Numbered from the stretch's first letter, positions 1-6,967 are shown. The stretch: DNA of 11,550 nt from Kiritimatiellales bacterium (GCA_030588285.1 JAUUYK010000009.1:1-11550), one strand, 5' to 3'. Notes: a model not told the origin generated them from the letters alone. Numbers and translations: made by a program.

Positions 1-49
1 GATTTATGGTTAAGTTCCCCATCAAGAGGACCCGATTGTAGCTAGCCAT
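1..49 (-). CDS. ssb: Single-stranded DNA-binding protein, N-terminal fragment (cut by window edge)
   Basis: Reading the minus strand from the ATG at 49 gives MASYNRVLLMGNLTIN, which closely matches the conserved first strand of bacterial SSB proteins (MASYNKVILIGNLT type). SSB coats single-stranded DNA during replication, repair and recombination through an OB fold. Only 16 codons are inside the window, so the OB core and acidic C-terminal tip cannot be checked. The start codon lies just past the rpsF stop (one base between them), and the Shine-Dalgarno AGGAGG sits inside the last rpsF codons, so the two genes are probably translationally coupled. rpsF-ssb is a very widespread gene order, usually followed by rpsR, which supports the call. 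Confidence 0.9.
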   Translation of the reverse strand, partial: MASYNRVLLMGNLTIN

Positions 50-50
50 T

Positions 51-365
51 TTAAGCCTCCTGTGCTACTTCCGCAACTCCATTGGCTACAACAAACTGGT
101 GACGAAAAACGTTGGTGCTCAATTTCAGACGAGCCTTGAATTCAACCAATTTATCGCCTTCGACGTTGAACATCATAACCACATAAAACCCAGCTTTCTG
201 TTTTTGCAACGGACGAGCAAAGGTTTTCTTTCCCATACGGGTGGTACTTTTAATGGATCCACCCAGCGTTTCAAGCTCTTCTTTAACACGGCCAATCGCC
301 AAGTCGAGACCTTCCTCGTCTAGCGTTTCCGGAAAGATGAACAGTCCTTCATACAACGTATTCAA
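51..365 (-). CDS. rpsF: 30S ribosomal protein bS6
   Basis: The 104-residue product is the usual length for bS6, which binds bS18 on the platform of the small ribosomal subunit. It starts NTLYEGLFIFPETLDEEGLD and contains the typical GGSIKSTTRMGKKTFARPLQ segment around residues 36-55 and a FYVVMMFN strand near residue 60. The start codon is TTG (363-365). A good Shine-Dalgarno (AAGGAG) lies about 8 nt upstream, and the first in-frame ATG is about 44 codons in, which would delete the first half of the fold, so TTG is the right start. The gene sits 16 nt downstream of pth and touches ssb. It lacks the long acidic or glutamate-rich C-terminal tail seen in some bS6 proteins. Confidence 0.96.
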   Translation of the reverse strand: MNTLYEGLFIFPETLDEEGLDLAIGRVKEELETLGGSIKSTTRMGKKTFARPLQKQKAGFYVVMMFNVEGDKLVEFKARLKLSTNVFRHQFVVANGVAEVAQEA

Positions 366-381
366 TGTATTTCTCCTTATC

Positions 382-957
382 TTATCCTATGTGCAACTGA
401 TTAAACTGATTCATTGTTCGTTCAGTTCCAACGGAAAAGATGCTTTCTACCGCATCCGCGGCACGTTCGACAACCTTTTCCAACTTTAAATACTCATTCT
501 CGTCAAATTCGCCCAGCACGAACTCAATCATATCCGCGCCTGCTGGCTTCGGACCGATGCCCACCCGCACACGGGGAAAAGCGTTGGTCTGCAACCATTC
601 CAGCACCGACTTCATTCCATTATGACTTCCGCCAGATCCTTTGGTTCGCACTCGAATGCTGCCCAAATCGAGGACAACATCGTCATAGATCACCACGGTA
701 TCCTCCGCAGGAACACGCCACTTTTTCATGGCCGCCCAAACGGCTTTTCCGCTTCGGTTCATAAATGTGGTCGGCATAATCAAGCAAACCTGACTCTCAC
801 CCAACCGGCATTTTGCCTGTCGTGCTGGAATCCAAAACATTTTTTTTAATACAACGCCCTGCCGTTCGGCAAGTTTCTCCACCACCATGAAACCAATGTT
901 GTGGCGAGTTGCGTCGTATTCTTTTCCGGGATTTCCCAGTCCAATGACCAGCTTCAA
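382..957 (-). CDS. pth: Peptidyl-tRNA hydrolase
   Basis: Pth cleaves the ester bond of peptidyl-tRNAs that drop off ribosomes, recycling tRNA in the cytosol. The 191-residue product has the usual length and the family signatures: GLGNPGKEY at the N terminus with Asn9, TRHNIGF with the catalytic His19, PTTFMNRSG with Asn67, YDD with Asp92, and GSHNGMKS with Asn113. All four residues known to matter in the E. coli enzyme (Asn10, His20, Asp93, Asn114) have equivalents. The start is TTG at 955-957, preceded by GGGAG about 8 nt upstream. There is no ATG before the GLGNPG motif, so the alternative start is required. It lies 27 nt after rplY and 16 nt before rpsF and is presumably cotranscribed with both. 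Confidence 0.97.
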   Translation of the reverse strand: MKLVIGLGNPGKEYDATRHNIGFMVVEKLAERQGVVLKKMFWIPARQAKCRLGESQVCLIMPTTFMNRSGKAVWAAMKKWRVPAEDTVVIYDDVVLDLGSIRVRTKGSGGSHNGMKSVLEWLQTNAFPRVRVGIGPKPAGADMIEFVLGEFDENEYLKLEKVVERAADAVESIFSVGTERTMNQFNQLHIG

Positions 958-984
958 CTTAATTCTCCCGGAAACAGAAGCAGG

Positions 985-1617
985 TTACCCTTCTTCCTTC
1001 TTCTCAGTAATTACTTCCGGCTCCCCGGCAGCTGTTCCGGCATCGTCTTCGTCCTCTTCAACCTTCGGTGCAGCAACCGTGGCCACAATGGCCTCGCCGT
1101 CTACCAAAATCTTGAACTGCTCACCGAGCTTCAGGTCCGAAACGTGCATTGCATCACCGATTTCCAGTGCAGAAATGTCAATTTCGAATACGTCAACCAG
1201 ATCACGAGGAAGACATTCAACGCCTATCGCATGCATCACATGATCAACCACTCCGCCCGCCTGAACTCCAGCATCGTCGCCTACGAGTTCCAGCAAAACA
1301 TCCACCGCAATGACTTTATTCGCAGAAACGCGCATCAGGTCAACGTGCAAGATATCATCCGAAACGGGATGATGCTGAACATCTTTCACCAACACAGATA
1401 GGGTGCCTTCCCCTTCGACTTCAATATCAATCAACAGGCTTTCACTCGCATGATGATGAAGGATCCGTTCAAAATCGTGTGCATTGAGTTCGACCGAAAC
1501 AGCGTCTTTTTCATCCCCATAAACAACGGCAGGAACAAATCCTGTTTTGCGCAAACGGCGCGCATTACTACTTCCTTCGAGCTCTCTTTTTTTTGCAATC
1601 AGTTTTGTGTCTTCCAT
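985..1617 (-). CDS. rplY: 50S ribosomal protein bL25, long CTC/TL5 form
   Basis: The 210-residue product is the two-domain (CTC/TL5) form of bL25, which binds 5S rRNA in the large subunit. E. coli has only a short single-domain version. Residues 1-95 are the 5S-binding domain, with SSNARRLRKTGFVPAVVYG near residues 17-34 and the QHHPVSDDILHVDL strand near 81-94. Residues 96-185 form the C-terminal beta domain, including the conserved CLPRDLVDVFEIDIS segment. The last 25 residues are a low-complexity acidic tail rich in Glu, Asp and Lys. The ATG at 1615-1617 follows a Shine-Dalgarno (TAGGAGAG) that overlaps the prs stop codon, leaving only 9 nt between the genes. The prs-rplY-pth order is widespread in bacteria. 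Confidence 0.96.
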   Translation of the reverse strand: MEDTKLIAKKRELEGSSNARRLRKTGFVPAVVYGDEKDAVSVELNAHDFERILHHHASESLLIDIEVEGEGTLSVLVKDVQHHPVSDDILHVDLMRVSANKVIAVDVLLELVGDDAGVQAGGVVDHVMHAIGVECLPRDLVDVFEIDISALEIGDAMHVSDLKLGEQFKILVDGEAIVATVAAPKVEEDEDDAGTAAGEPEVITEKKEEG

Positions 1618-1626
1618 GATTCTCTC

Positions 1627-2568
1627 CTAATTATCAACCCTGAACAGCGAGCTGACAGATTGGTCGTTGTGGATACAGCAAATGGCTTCCGCCAGTAAGT
1701 CAGCCACCGACAGTACGGTAACTTTAAAATTTTTCCAGTCTTGCTGAGGCACCGTATCGGTGGTGATCAGCTCATCGATCGGCGATTCAATTAAACGATC
1801 GATCCCTTTTTGCATGAGCAGCGAATGGCTCACTGCCGCACGAATTGATTTGGCCCCCGCTTTTTTCAGCAGGCTTGCTGCTGCAGAAAGGGTTCCTGCC
1901 GTCGAGGTCATATCATCAACCAACAATGCATTACGCCCTTCAACATCGCCCACCAGATGATTGGCCACCACATCTTCCGCGCTCTTGCGTTGCTTGCCCA
2001 CCAAGGCAATTCCGGCACCTAACAACTTGGAATACGCATCGGCCATCTTCAGCCCCCCCGCATCCGGCGATACGACCACCAGATCATCCAGATTCAACGT
2101 GCGTAAATATTTCACAATAACCGGCGATCCATAAAGGTGATCCACCGGAACATCAAAGAATCCTTGAATTTGCTGTGCATGCAAATCAACACAAACCACT
2201 CGATCTGCCCCAGCCGATTCCAACAAGGTGGCCACGAGTTTTGCTGTGATTGGCACACGCGGTTGGTCTTTACGGTCTTGGCGCGCATATCCGTAGTACG
2301 GGAGAACGGCGGTAATCCGGCTTGCCGAAGCACGTTTCGCCGCATCAATCATGATTAACAGTTCCATCAGATAATTATTTGGATCAATCGAAACCGACTG
2401 AACGATGAACAGGTCGTCGCCACGCACGTTTTCCACGATTTTGACGAAGATTTCGCCATCGGGGAAACGGGTGATGTCAACTGCGCACAACTCCACCCCG
2501 GCGGCCGCAGCAATGCGTTTCGCCAAAGCGGGATGTCCTGTTCCTGAAATTATCTTCATACTATTCAT
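1627..2568 (-). CDS. prs: Ribose-phosphate pyrophosphokinase (PRPP synthase)
   Basis: This cytosolic enzyme transfers pyrophosphate from ATP to ribose-5-phosphate, making PRPP for purine, pyrimidine, histidine, tryptophan and NAD synthesis. The 313-residue product shows all class I landmarks: FPDGEIFVKI near residues 35-44, PYYGYARQDRKDQPRVPITAK at about 90-110 (ATP-binding and flexible region), VDLHAQQIQGFF at 127-138, VVSPDAGG at 165-172, and the PRPP-binding loop LLVDDMTSTAGT at 215-226. The motif after VVSPDAGG reads LKMADAYSKLL rather than the commoner VVRARAFAKRL, a modest divergence. Two starts are possible, ATG at 2568 and ATG at 2559 (MKIISG, matching most homologues). Neither has a clear Shine-Dalgarno. 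The upstream start is only 8 nt from the CCA end of the tRNA. Confidence 0.96.
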   Translation of the reverse strand: MNSMKIISGTGHPALAKRIAAAAGVELCAVDITRFPDGEIFVKIVENVRGDDLFIVQSVSIDPNNYLMELLIMIDAAKRASASRITAVLPYYGYARQDRKDQPRVPITAKLVATLLESAGADRVVCVDLHAQQIQGFFDVPVDHLYGSPVIVKYLRTLNLDDLVVVSPDAGGLKMADAYSKLLGAGIALVGKQRKSAEDVVANHLVGDVEGRNALLVDDMTSTAGTLSAAASLLKKAGAKSIRAAVSHSLLMQKGIDRLIESPIDELITTDTVPQQDWKNFKVTVLSVADLLAEAICCIHNDQSVSSLFRVDN

Positions 2569-2576
2569 TAACCAAG

Positions 2577-2650
2577 TGGTTGCCCGACCAGGGTTCGAAC
2601 CTGGACCCTGTGAGTCAAAGTCACATGTGCTTCCATTACACTATCGGGCA
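2577..2650 (-). tRNA. tRNA-Gln (anticodon UUG), CCA encoded
   Basis: The minus strand folds into a full cloverleaf. The acceptor stem TGCCCGA/TCGGGCA (7 bp) starts with U1-A72, a hallmark of bacterial tRNA-Gln. There is a short D arm (GTG/CAC). The anticodon arm is TGTGA-CTTTGAC-TCACA, giving the loop CU-UUG-AC and reading CAA (and CAG by wobble). The variable loop is four bases (GGGT) and the T arm is CCAGG-TTCGAAC-CCTGG. The discriminator A is at 2580 and CCA is encoded at 2577-2579. It heads the prs operon, an arrangement (tRNA-Gln, prs, rplY, pth) also known from Pseudomonas. Confidence 0.96.
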
Positions 2651-2672
2651 CTAAATACTAAAAATAGGGGCT

Positions 2673-2704
2673 GTTATACGCGCTCCAGCCCTAACTCAAG
2701 TCAA
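2673..2704 (-). promoter_or_regulatory. Candidate sigma70-type promoter for tRNA-Gln-prs operon
   Basis: On the minus strand a TATAAC -10 box (2673-2678, five of six consensus bases) lies about 23 nt upstream of the tRNA 5' end. Two overlapping -35 candidates are present: TTGAGT (2694-2699, 15-nt spacer) and TTGACT (2699-2704, 20-nt spacer). Neither spacer is the ideal 17, so the -35 choice is uncertain, but the -10 is well placed to start transcription about 15 nt before the mature tRNA. Confidence 0.5.
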
Positions 2705-2773
2705 AAGAGCGCAAGAACATAGGAAGGGGACGCTTATTAGTCAAGCAGTCAAATCAAAATTTAATCACTGATT

Positions 2774-2953
2774 TCAAAGCAGACAGTAATGCACTCCAAG
2801 CAGAATCAAACCCACCCCTATCTCAATCAACCCCAATTGCTCTACATTTAACTCGCCCAGCCATTTCTTCCACTTTTCCTGAAAAACAATTGCCAGCGAG
2901 CCATCCATTACGAACACAATGCCGAGCCAAAATAAAATGGAGGTAAAACCCAT
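2774..2953 (-). CDS. Small inner-membrane protein, YjeT/DUF2065-like
   Basis: The product is about 59 residues with two hydrophobic segments (roughly residues 4-22, FTSILFWLGIVFVMDGSLA type, and 43-58, IGVGLILLGVHYCLL type) around a basic, amphipathic middle with KWKKWL. This two-helix plan and the early acidic residue after the first helix resemble the DUF2065/YjeT family, whose function is not known. The resemblance is by eye. The reading frame opens with GTG-ATG-ATG at 2959-2951. The Shine-Dalgarno GAGG ends right before the GTG, so the second ATG (2951-2953) has the most sensible spacing and is used here. The gene stands alone, divergent from the porin-like gene. No terminator is visible before the tRNA promoter. 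Confidence 0.65.
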   Translation of the reverse strand: MGFTSILFWLGIVFVMDGSLAIVFQEKWKKWLGELNVEQLGLIEIGVGLILLGVHYCLL

Positions 2954-2997
2954 CATCACCCTCGAATTGGTTGTAAGCGCTGGAGAATTTCAGAATC

Positions 2998-3010
2998 ACC
3001 CGACTCGGGT
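2998..3010. promoter_or_regulatory. Inverted repeat ACCCGA-C-TCGGGT in a divergent intergenic region
   Basis: A 13-nt perfect inverted repeat with one central base lies between the divergent YjeT-like gene and the outer-membrane barrel gene, about 45 nt from the former and 145 nt from the latter. It has the size of a dimeric regulator site. There is no independent evidence of binding. Confidence 0.3.
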
Positions 3011-3078
3011 CAAGTCATTCCTTCCGATCATTCCCTCGCGGGCAGAGCACAAAGCACGTCATCTCCACCCCAAAGAGC

Positions 3079-3106
3079 TTGCGCCACCTCCGAAAACCCC
3101 TACAAT
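3079..3106 (+). promoter_or_regulatory. Candidate promoter for the outer-membrane barrel gene
   Basis: TTGCGC at 3079-3084 and TACAAT at 3101-3106 are separated by 16 nt. The -10 matches five of six consensus bases. Transcription would start near 3113, giving a leader of about 41 nt that ends in the Shine-Dalgarno AAGGA just before the ATG at 3154. Confidence 0.5.
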
Positions 3107-3153
3107 ACCGAGCGCATTAGTCATTAACTACTTAATCTAACTAAGGAATATAC

Positions 3154-4407
3154 ATGAAGAAGCTATTAATTGGAGCCCTATTCGTCTCAACGGTGGTTTA
3201 TTCCGATGCAGCGCCCCACCCTCAGGAACCCGCAGCCGCTGAAGTTACGCAGGAAAAATGCACCCATAAAGAATGGCCCTCACTCGACGAGTGGTTCAAA
3301 GGAAACAAGCTTAACGAAGGCAAACTCACCGCGGAAATCCTCCTTGGCTACGAATATTCTGATCTGTCCGGCAATCCAAACCGAGCAGCCAATGGCCTTA
3401 TTTCTCGAACTCGAGTCAATTATCAAACGGCAAATTTTAATGGATGGGACGCCCGTGTTCAGGCGCAATATGTTGGGCCACTTGCCGGTCGCTACGGCCC
3501 CGGAGATGCCGGATACGACACCATCGCCGACCCCGAAGCATTCCGCATGCACCAAGCCTACCTTGCCTATACGGGCTACGATTCGCACGGTCGAATTGGT
3601 CCGCAAGAAATCATTCTCGATAACAGCCGTTTCATCGGCAACATCGGTTGGCGCCTCAATGCGCAGTCGTTCAATGCGGGCTCGGTAAAAAATGAGTCGA
3701 TCGAAAATCTAAAGCTCTACTATGCCTACGCCGACAGCATCAATGAAATCAATGGAACCATTAACCACGCCCGCCAATACCACATGCTAAACGGCGAATA
3801 TAAACTGGGTAAAAACAACCAGATCGCCGGCTATGCCTATCTTCAACGCAACGACAAAAGCGCAAACAACAGCAAAGTTGATACGTTCGGCCTACGGGCC
3901 TGGGGTAAAACCAGCTCCTTGAGCCACGAACTGCTGGCTGCGGCTCAACGCGATGCCTACTATGCTTCCGCCTTTGGCGAACTTGACATCGATATCATTG
4001 ATGTGGGTGCTGGCGTAGAATACATTTCCGGCGGAGAAACAAACCAAGAACGCTTCCAAACGCTGAACGGAACCGCCCATAAATTCAATGGTTGGGCCGA
4101 CCAGTTTCTGGGAACCGGCGGCGGACTCCGCGGCGGATTGGTCGATATCTACGGGCAAATTTCTGTCCTACCCGTCGAGAACCTCAAACTCATGGGGATC
4201 TATCACTACTTCAATACCGCAGACAAAACCACCACGGGATTTAGCGGAGAATATGGACAAGAAATCGACCTTTTAGCGAAGTACCCCGTCTGCAAAAACT
4301 TTGATGTTCTAGCCAAACTCGCCTACTACATGAAGGGCAATGACGCTCTGGCCAACTTCACGAACGACGAAACCGTCTTTTGGCTACGCGGAACACTAAC
4401 GTTCTAA
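3154..4407 (+). CDS. Alginate-export-family outer-membrane beta-barrel protein (porin-like)
   Basis: The 417-residue product begins with a signal peptide (MKKLLIGALFVSTVVYSDAA, likely cleavage near residue 19-20), so it is exported. The mature part is a run of alternating hydrophobic and aromatic strands and ends in a terminal Phe (LRGTLTF), the usual barrel-assembly signal. Two segments resemble the alginate export (AlgE-like) family: IGPQEIILDNSRFIGNIGWRLNAQSF-type sequence near residues 148-173, and HKFNGWADQFLGTGGG...DIYGQIS near 309-336, followed by a YHYF strand. The family includes outer-membrane channels for anionic polysaccharides and other solutes, and the true substrate here is unknown. 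The gene is monocistronic: it has its own promoter, Shine-Dalgarno AAGGA 7 nt before the ATG, and a terminator 26 nt after the stop. Confidence 0.8.
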   Translation: MKKLLIGALFVSTVVYSDAAPHPQEPAAAEVTQEKCTHKEWPSLDEWFKGNKLNEGKLTAEILLGYEYSDLSGNPNRAANGLISRTRVNYQTANFNGWDARVQAQYVGPLAGRYGPGDAGYDTIADPEAFRMHQAYLAYTGYDSHGRIGPQEIILDNSRFIGNIGWRLNAQSFNAGSVKNESIENLKLYYAYADSINEINGTINHARQYHMLNGEYKLGKNNQIAGYAYLQRNDKSANNSKVDTFGLRAWGKTSSLSHELLAAAQRDAYYASAFGELDIDIIDVGAGVEYISGGETNQERFQTLNGTAHKFNGWADQFLGTGGGLRGGLVDIYGQISVLPVENLKLMGIYHYFNTADKTTTGFSGEYGQEIDLLAKYPVCKNFDVLAKLAYYMKGNDALANFTNDETVFWLRGTLTF

Positions 4408-4433
4408 TCGTACCCCTTCGAAAAATAAACTTT

Positions 4434-4467
4434 CCAGTGGCTGAAATACTCCGTCGCTGGTTTTTTT
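4434..4467 (+). terminator. Rho-independent terminator of the outer-membrane barrel gene
   Basis: CCAGTGGC (4434-4441) pairs with GTCGCTGG (4453-4460) through 8 bp including two G-U pairs, with an 11-nt loop, followed directly by seven T (4461-4467). It lies 26 nt after the stop codon, on the same strand. Confidence 0.85.
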
Positions 4468-4527
4468 ATCCCCCTGAATTCATTCAGTTTTCTTGAGCCA
4501 TTTTGAAAAATATAAAATAAAAATCAG

Positions 4528-4680
4528 TTTTTGAGTAACGCTTGAAAGCGAGCCCTCGTATTCATTGTTGAACCCAATCAACACAATTTGAAACACCGTG
4601 GCTTACGTGAACCCAAACCTGCTGCCCGTTTCTAAATCAAATACTCCTGAAAACCCCGCCTACCCAGCGGGGTTTTCTTT
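4528..4680 (+). ncRNA. Possible small RNA between two terminators (candidate)
   Basis: The stretch 4408-4739 contains no convincing reading frame. After the terminator at 4434-4467 comes an AT-rich block, then hairpin-forming sequence, then a second strong terminator at 4650-4680. A weak promoter can be drawn (TTGAGC at 4493-4498, 17-nt spacer, AATAAA at 4516-4521, four of six matches each), which would start a transcript of about 150 nt near 4528. Inside it are CGCTTGAAAGCG (4539-4550, short stem with a UGAA loop) and a bulged 7-bp stem at 4564-4587 (ATTGTTG with CAA-CA-CAAT). It is not tRNA-like. The second terminator could instead be a leftover or block read-through into the kinase gene. 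Confidence 0.3.
4650..4680 (+). terminator. Strong Rho-independent terminator upstream of the kinase gene
   Basis: AAAACCCCGC (4650-4659) and GCGGGGTTTT (4667-4676) form a perfect 10-bp stem with a 7-nt loop, followed by CTTTT. The hairpin is symmetric enough to act on both strands, but no minus-strand gene reads towards it, so it most likely stops a plus-strand transcript arriving from 4468-4649 or read-through from the barrel gene. Confidence 0.85.
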
Positions 4681-4708
4681 TGCCCCGCCCCCGCGACCAT
4701 GCTACGCT
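4680..4708 (+). promoter_or_regulatory. Candidate promoter for the kinase-sigma factor pair
   Basis: TTGCCC (4680-4685), a 17-nt spacer and TACGCT (4703-4708) form a weak sigma70-like promoter (four and three consensus matches). It lies between the terminator and the ATG at 4740, where a promoter is needed. The barrel-gene promoter has a similar TTGC-type -35. Confidence 0.35.
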
Positions 4709-4739
4709 TTCTCTTAAACCCTCCTGTGTTGGAAGCGTA

Positions 4740-6965
4740 ATGGCCGAATTAGAAGACAAAAACAAATATTCCACCGATCGGCCCAGCCCGCCAGAGCGGG
4801 AAATCGGCAATGCCAACCTGTTCGCCGACGACATTATTTTTTCCGATACCGAAAAAATTCTATTCGAAGAAGATTTGCACTCCCCCGTCAGCAATCGTAC
4901 CGGCATGATGGATGGGAACCCCGCCAAACGCTACTCCGTCAACACCAAGCTCAATCAGGGAGGCATGAAAGCTATTTGGAAAGTGGACGATCACCGAACC
5001 GCCCGCAAAGTGGCAATGGCGCTTATTCAAGACTCCAAAATAGCCTCCAAAGAGGATATTGACTCCTTTCTGTATGAGGCGCGCCTAACCGCAAACCTTC
5101 AGCACCCCAACATTATCCCGATCTACGACATTGCGCTGGACGAAAACGGAAACCCCTACTTCACCATGAAAGCGCTCAAAGGCGAGACGCTCGGGGAAAT
5201 TATTAAAAAATTGCGCAACAATAACTCCGCCTACGCCGACCGCTATACGCCCAGCCGACTACTCGCCATTTTTCTGAAAGTTTGCAATGCCATCAACTAT
5301 GCCCACACCAAAGGCGTTATCCATCTCGATCTCAAACCGTCCAACATTAATATTGGCGATTTTGGTGAAGTTCACGTACTCGACTGGGGACTTTCCACTC
5401 TTATTACCCACCTGAATGAATACGATGGAGAACCTACCTCTTGGCACAGCATGGACGGTCACGACGTTACGCTGGAAACCGGACAAACCTTAACCCGCTA
5501 CCTTAAAAGCTCGGCCAAACAGCGCGAATTTAAAAATGTGATCGGTGGCACCCCCGGCTACATGTCTCCAGAACAAGCACAAGGCAACCCAGCCGATATC
5601 GACTTCCAAACCGACATCTACATGCTCGGAGCCATGCTTTACGAACTACTCACCTACCACTGTCCGGTTACCGGAAAAAACATAAAAGAAATACTCCAAA
5701 AAACCGTGCGCGGCGATATTCCATCACCAACCGAACGAGCCCCAAAACAACGCATTCCCGCTCCACTTTCCGCCATCATCATGAAAGCCATGAGCGTTGA
5801 CCCCCAGATGCGCTACCCGAATGTTGCCGCTTTAATCCGCGATCTCCACAACTATCAGGATGGTTTTGCCACCATTGCCGAAAACCCAACGTTTTTCACT
5901 CATGCCTCCCTGCTAATCAAGCGGCACAAATTTGCCGTCAGCATGATCGCCCTCTCCGCAGCCATGATTGCCGGCGTTTTAGTCAACAGCTTTTCTTCAA
6001 TCAAACAGAGCGAAAGTATTGCCCTCGGCGCTCTCGCTAACTTACAAGAGAAGAACGAATACATTGCCAACACCGCTCAAAAGGTAGCTCCCGACTATCT
6101 GACCCTCATGATGCAACAGGAAAACAGTTATGAATTTGACCTTGCCACAGAATCGCTAGATACCGCACTGGCCTTCGATCCGGCGCTCGAAAAAGGCTGG
6201 CTATGGAAGGGGAAAATGCTCCTGTGCCAACAGGACTTCGTTACCGCATGGGATATCCTTTCGGGCAACCACGGGTCCCCCATTCTGAAAGACCTCCCAA
6301 CTATTCGCCTCGCGGAAAAATATAAAAACCAAGAGCTGATTTCCGACACGAAACTCCCCCAGCTAGTTAAGGATTTCAAAACGCACAACATGGCCAGCGG
6401 CATACCTCGGCTCTTCTACCTCCTGAACAAAGCCCCCTTTAATCCCGAAACCCGATTCCCCGCCATCGCCGAATCACTAAAACTACTGAATCCAAAAATT
6501 AAGACCTTAAACTTTAAGTGGTACGAATTGAACACCAACGACTGGCTCATCGACTTAGGAAACAACCCCGAACTCAACAACATTTCCCCCTTATGCGGGC
6601 TAACTATTTCAATCCTCAACGCCAGCAAAACGGGAATGCCCGACCTTCACCTACTCACCGAAGACGGCCTAAAGGAACTCCGGATCGGTGGAAGCCAGCT
6701 TAACCACCTCATCGAACTCGATCGAATGAACAATCTGAAAGTTCTCGATATCAGCAAAACCCGAATCCGCAATTTAAACACCCTAATTCAACATTCAAAA
6801 CTGACGACGCTTGACGTTAGCGAAATCGTAAACCTCTCCATTTCTCCGCAACTAATCTGGAATCAAAACTTAAAACTACTGACCGTCTCCGAAGCCTTCC
6901 GCAACGATCCAACCATCAAGGCGCTAGCCCGCCGAGGCGTCATCATCATCTATTCCGAAAACTAA
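4740..6965 (+). CDS. Transmembrane Hanks-type Ser/Thr protein kinase with TPR/LRR sensor region
   Basis: The 741-residue product has a kinase domain at about 65-370, one membrane helix at about 398-416 (after KRHK, so kinase inside), a TPR-like stretch at about 463-506 and leucine-rich-repeat-like segments at about 588-715. Visible kinase motifs are a QGGM glycine loop (73-76), alpha-C Glu113, HLDLKPSN (195-202, catalytic Asp197), DWG (215-217), SPE (276-278) and Asp292 in helix F. The beta-3 motif reads VAMA, so Ala94 replaces the usual Lys. HRD is HLD, and about 60 residues separate DWG from SPE, longer than usual. I recall similar VAMA-type kinases in PVC bacteria, so it may be a family trait. 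The start is the ATG at 4740 with GGAAG just upstream; a longer frame from TTG 4680 has no ribosome site and runs through the promoter region. The sigma factor gene follows after 2 nt. Confidence 0.88.
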   Translation: MAELEDKNKYSTDRPSPPEREIGNANLFADDIIFSDTEKILFEEDLHSPVSNRTGMMDGNPAKRYSVNTKLNQGGMKAIWKVDDHRTARKVAMALIQDSKIASKEDIDSFLYEARLTANLQHPNIIPIYDIALDENGNPYFTMKALKGETLGEIIKKLRNNNSAYADRYTPSRLLAIFLKVCNAINYAHTKGVIHLDLKPSNINIGDFGEVHVLDWGLSTLITHLNEYDGEPTSWHSMDGHDVTLETGQTLTRYLKSSAKQREFKNVIGGTPGYMSPEQAQGNPADIDFQTDIYMLGAMLYELLTYHCPVTGKNIKEILQKTVRGDIPSPTERAPKQRIPAPLSAIIMKAMSVDPQMRYPNVAALIRDLHNYQDGFATIAENPTFFTHASLLIKRHKFAVSMIALSAAMIAGVLVNSFSSIKQSESIALGALANLQEKNEYIANTAQKVAPDYLTLMMQQENSYEFDLATESLDTALAFDPALEKGWLWKGKMLLCQQDFVTAWDILSGNHGSPILKDLPTIRLAEKYKNQELISDTKLPQLVKDFKTHNMASGIPRLFYLLNKAPFNPETRFPAIAESLKLLNPKIKTLNFKWYELNTNDWLIDLGNNPELNNISPLCGLTISILNASKTGMPDLHLLTEDGLKELRIGGSQLNHLIELDRMNNLKVLDISKTRIRNLNTLIQHSKLTTLDVSEIVNLSISPQLIWNQNLKLLTVSEAFRNDPTIKALARRGVIIIYSEN

Positions 6966-6967
6966 TT

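Noticed and set aside
4680..4739. Longer kinase start at TTG 4680
   Set aside because: The extra 20 residues (Pro/Arg-rich) have no Shine-Dalgarno, overlap the tail of the terminator and a promoter candidate, while ATG 4740 has GGAAG just upstream.
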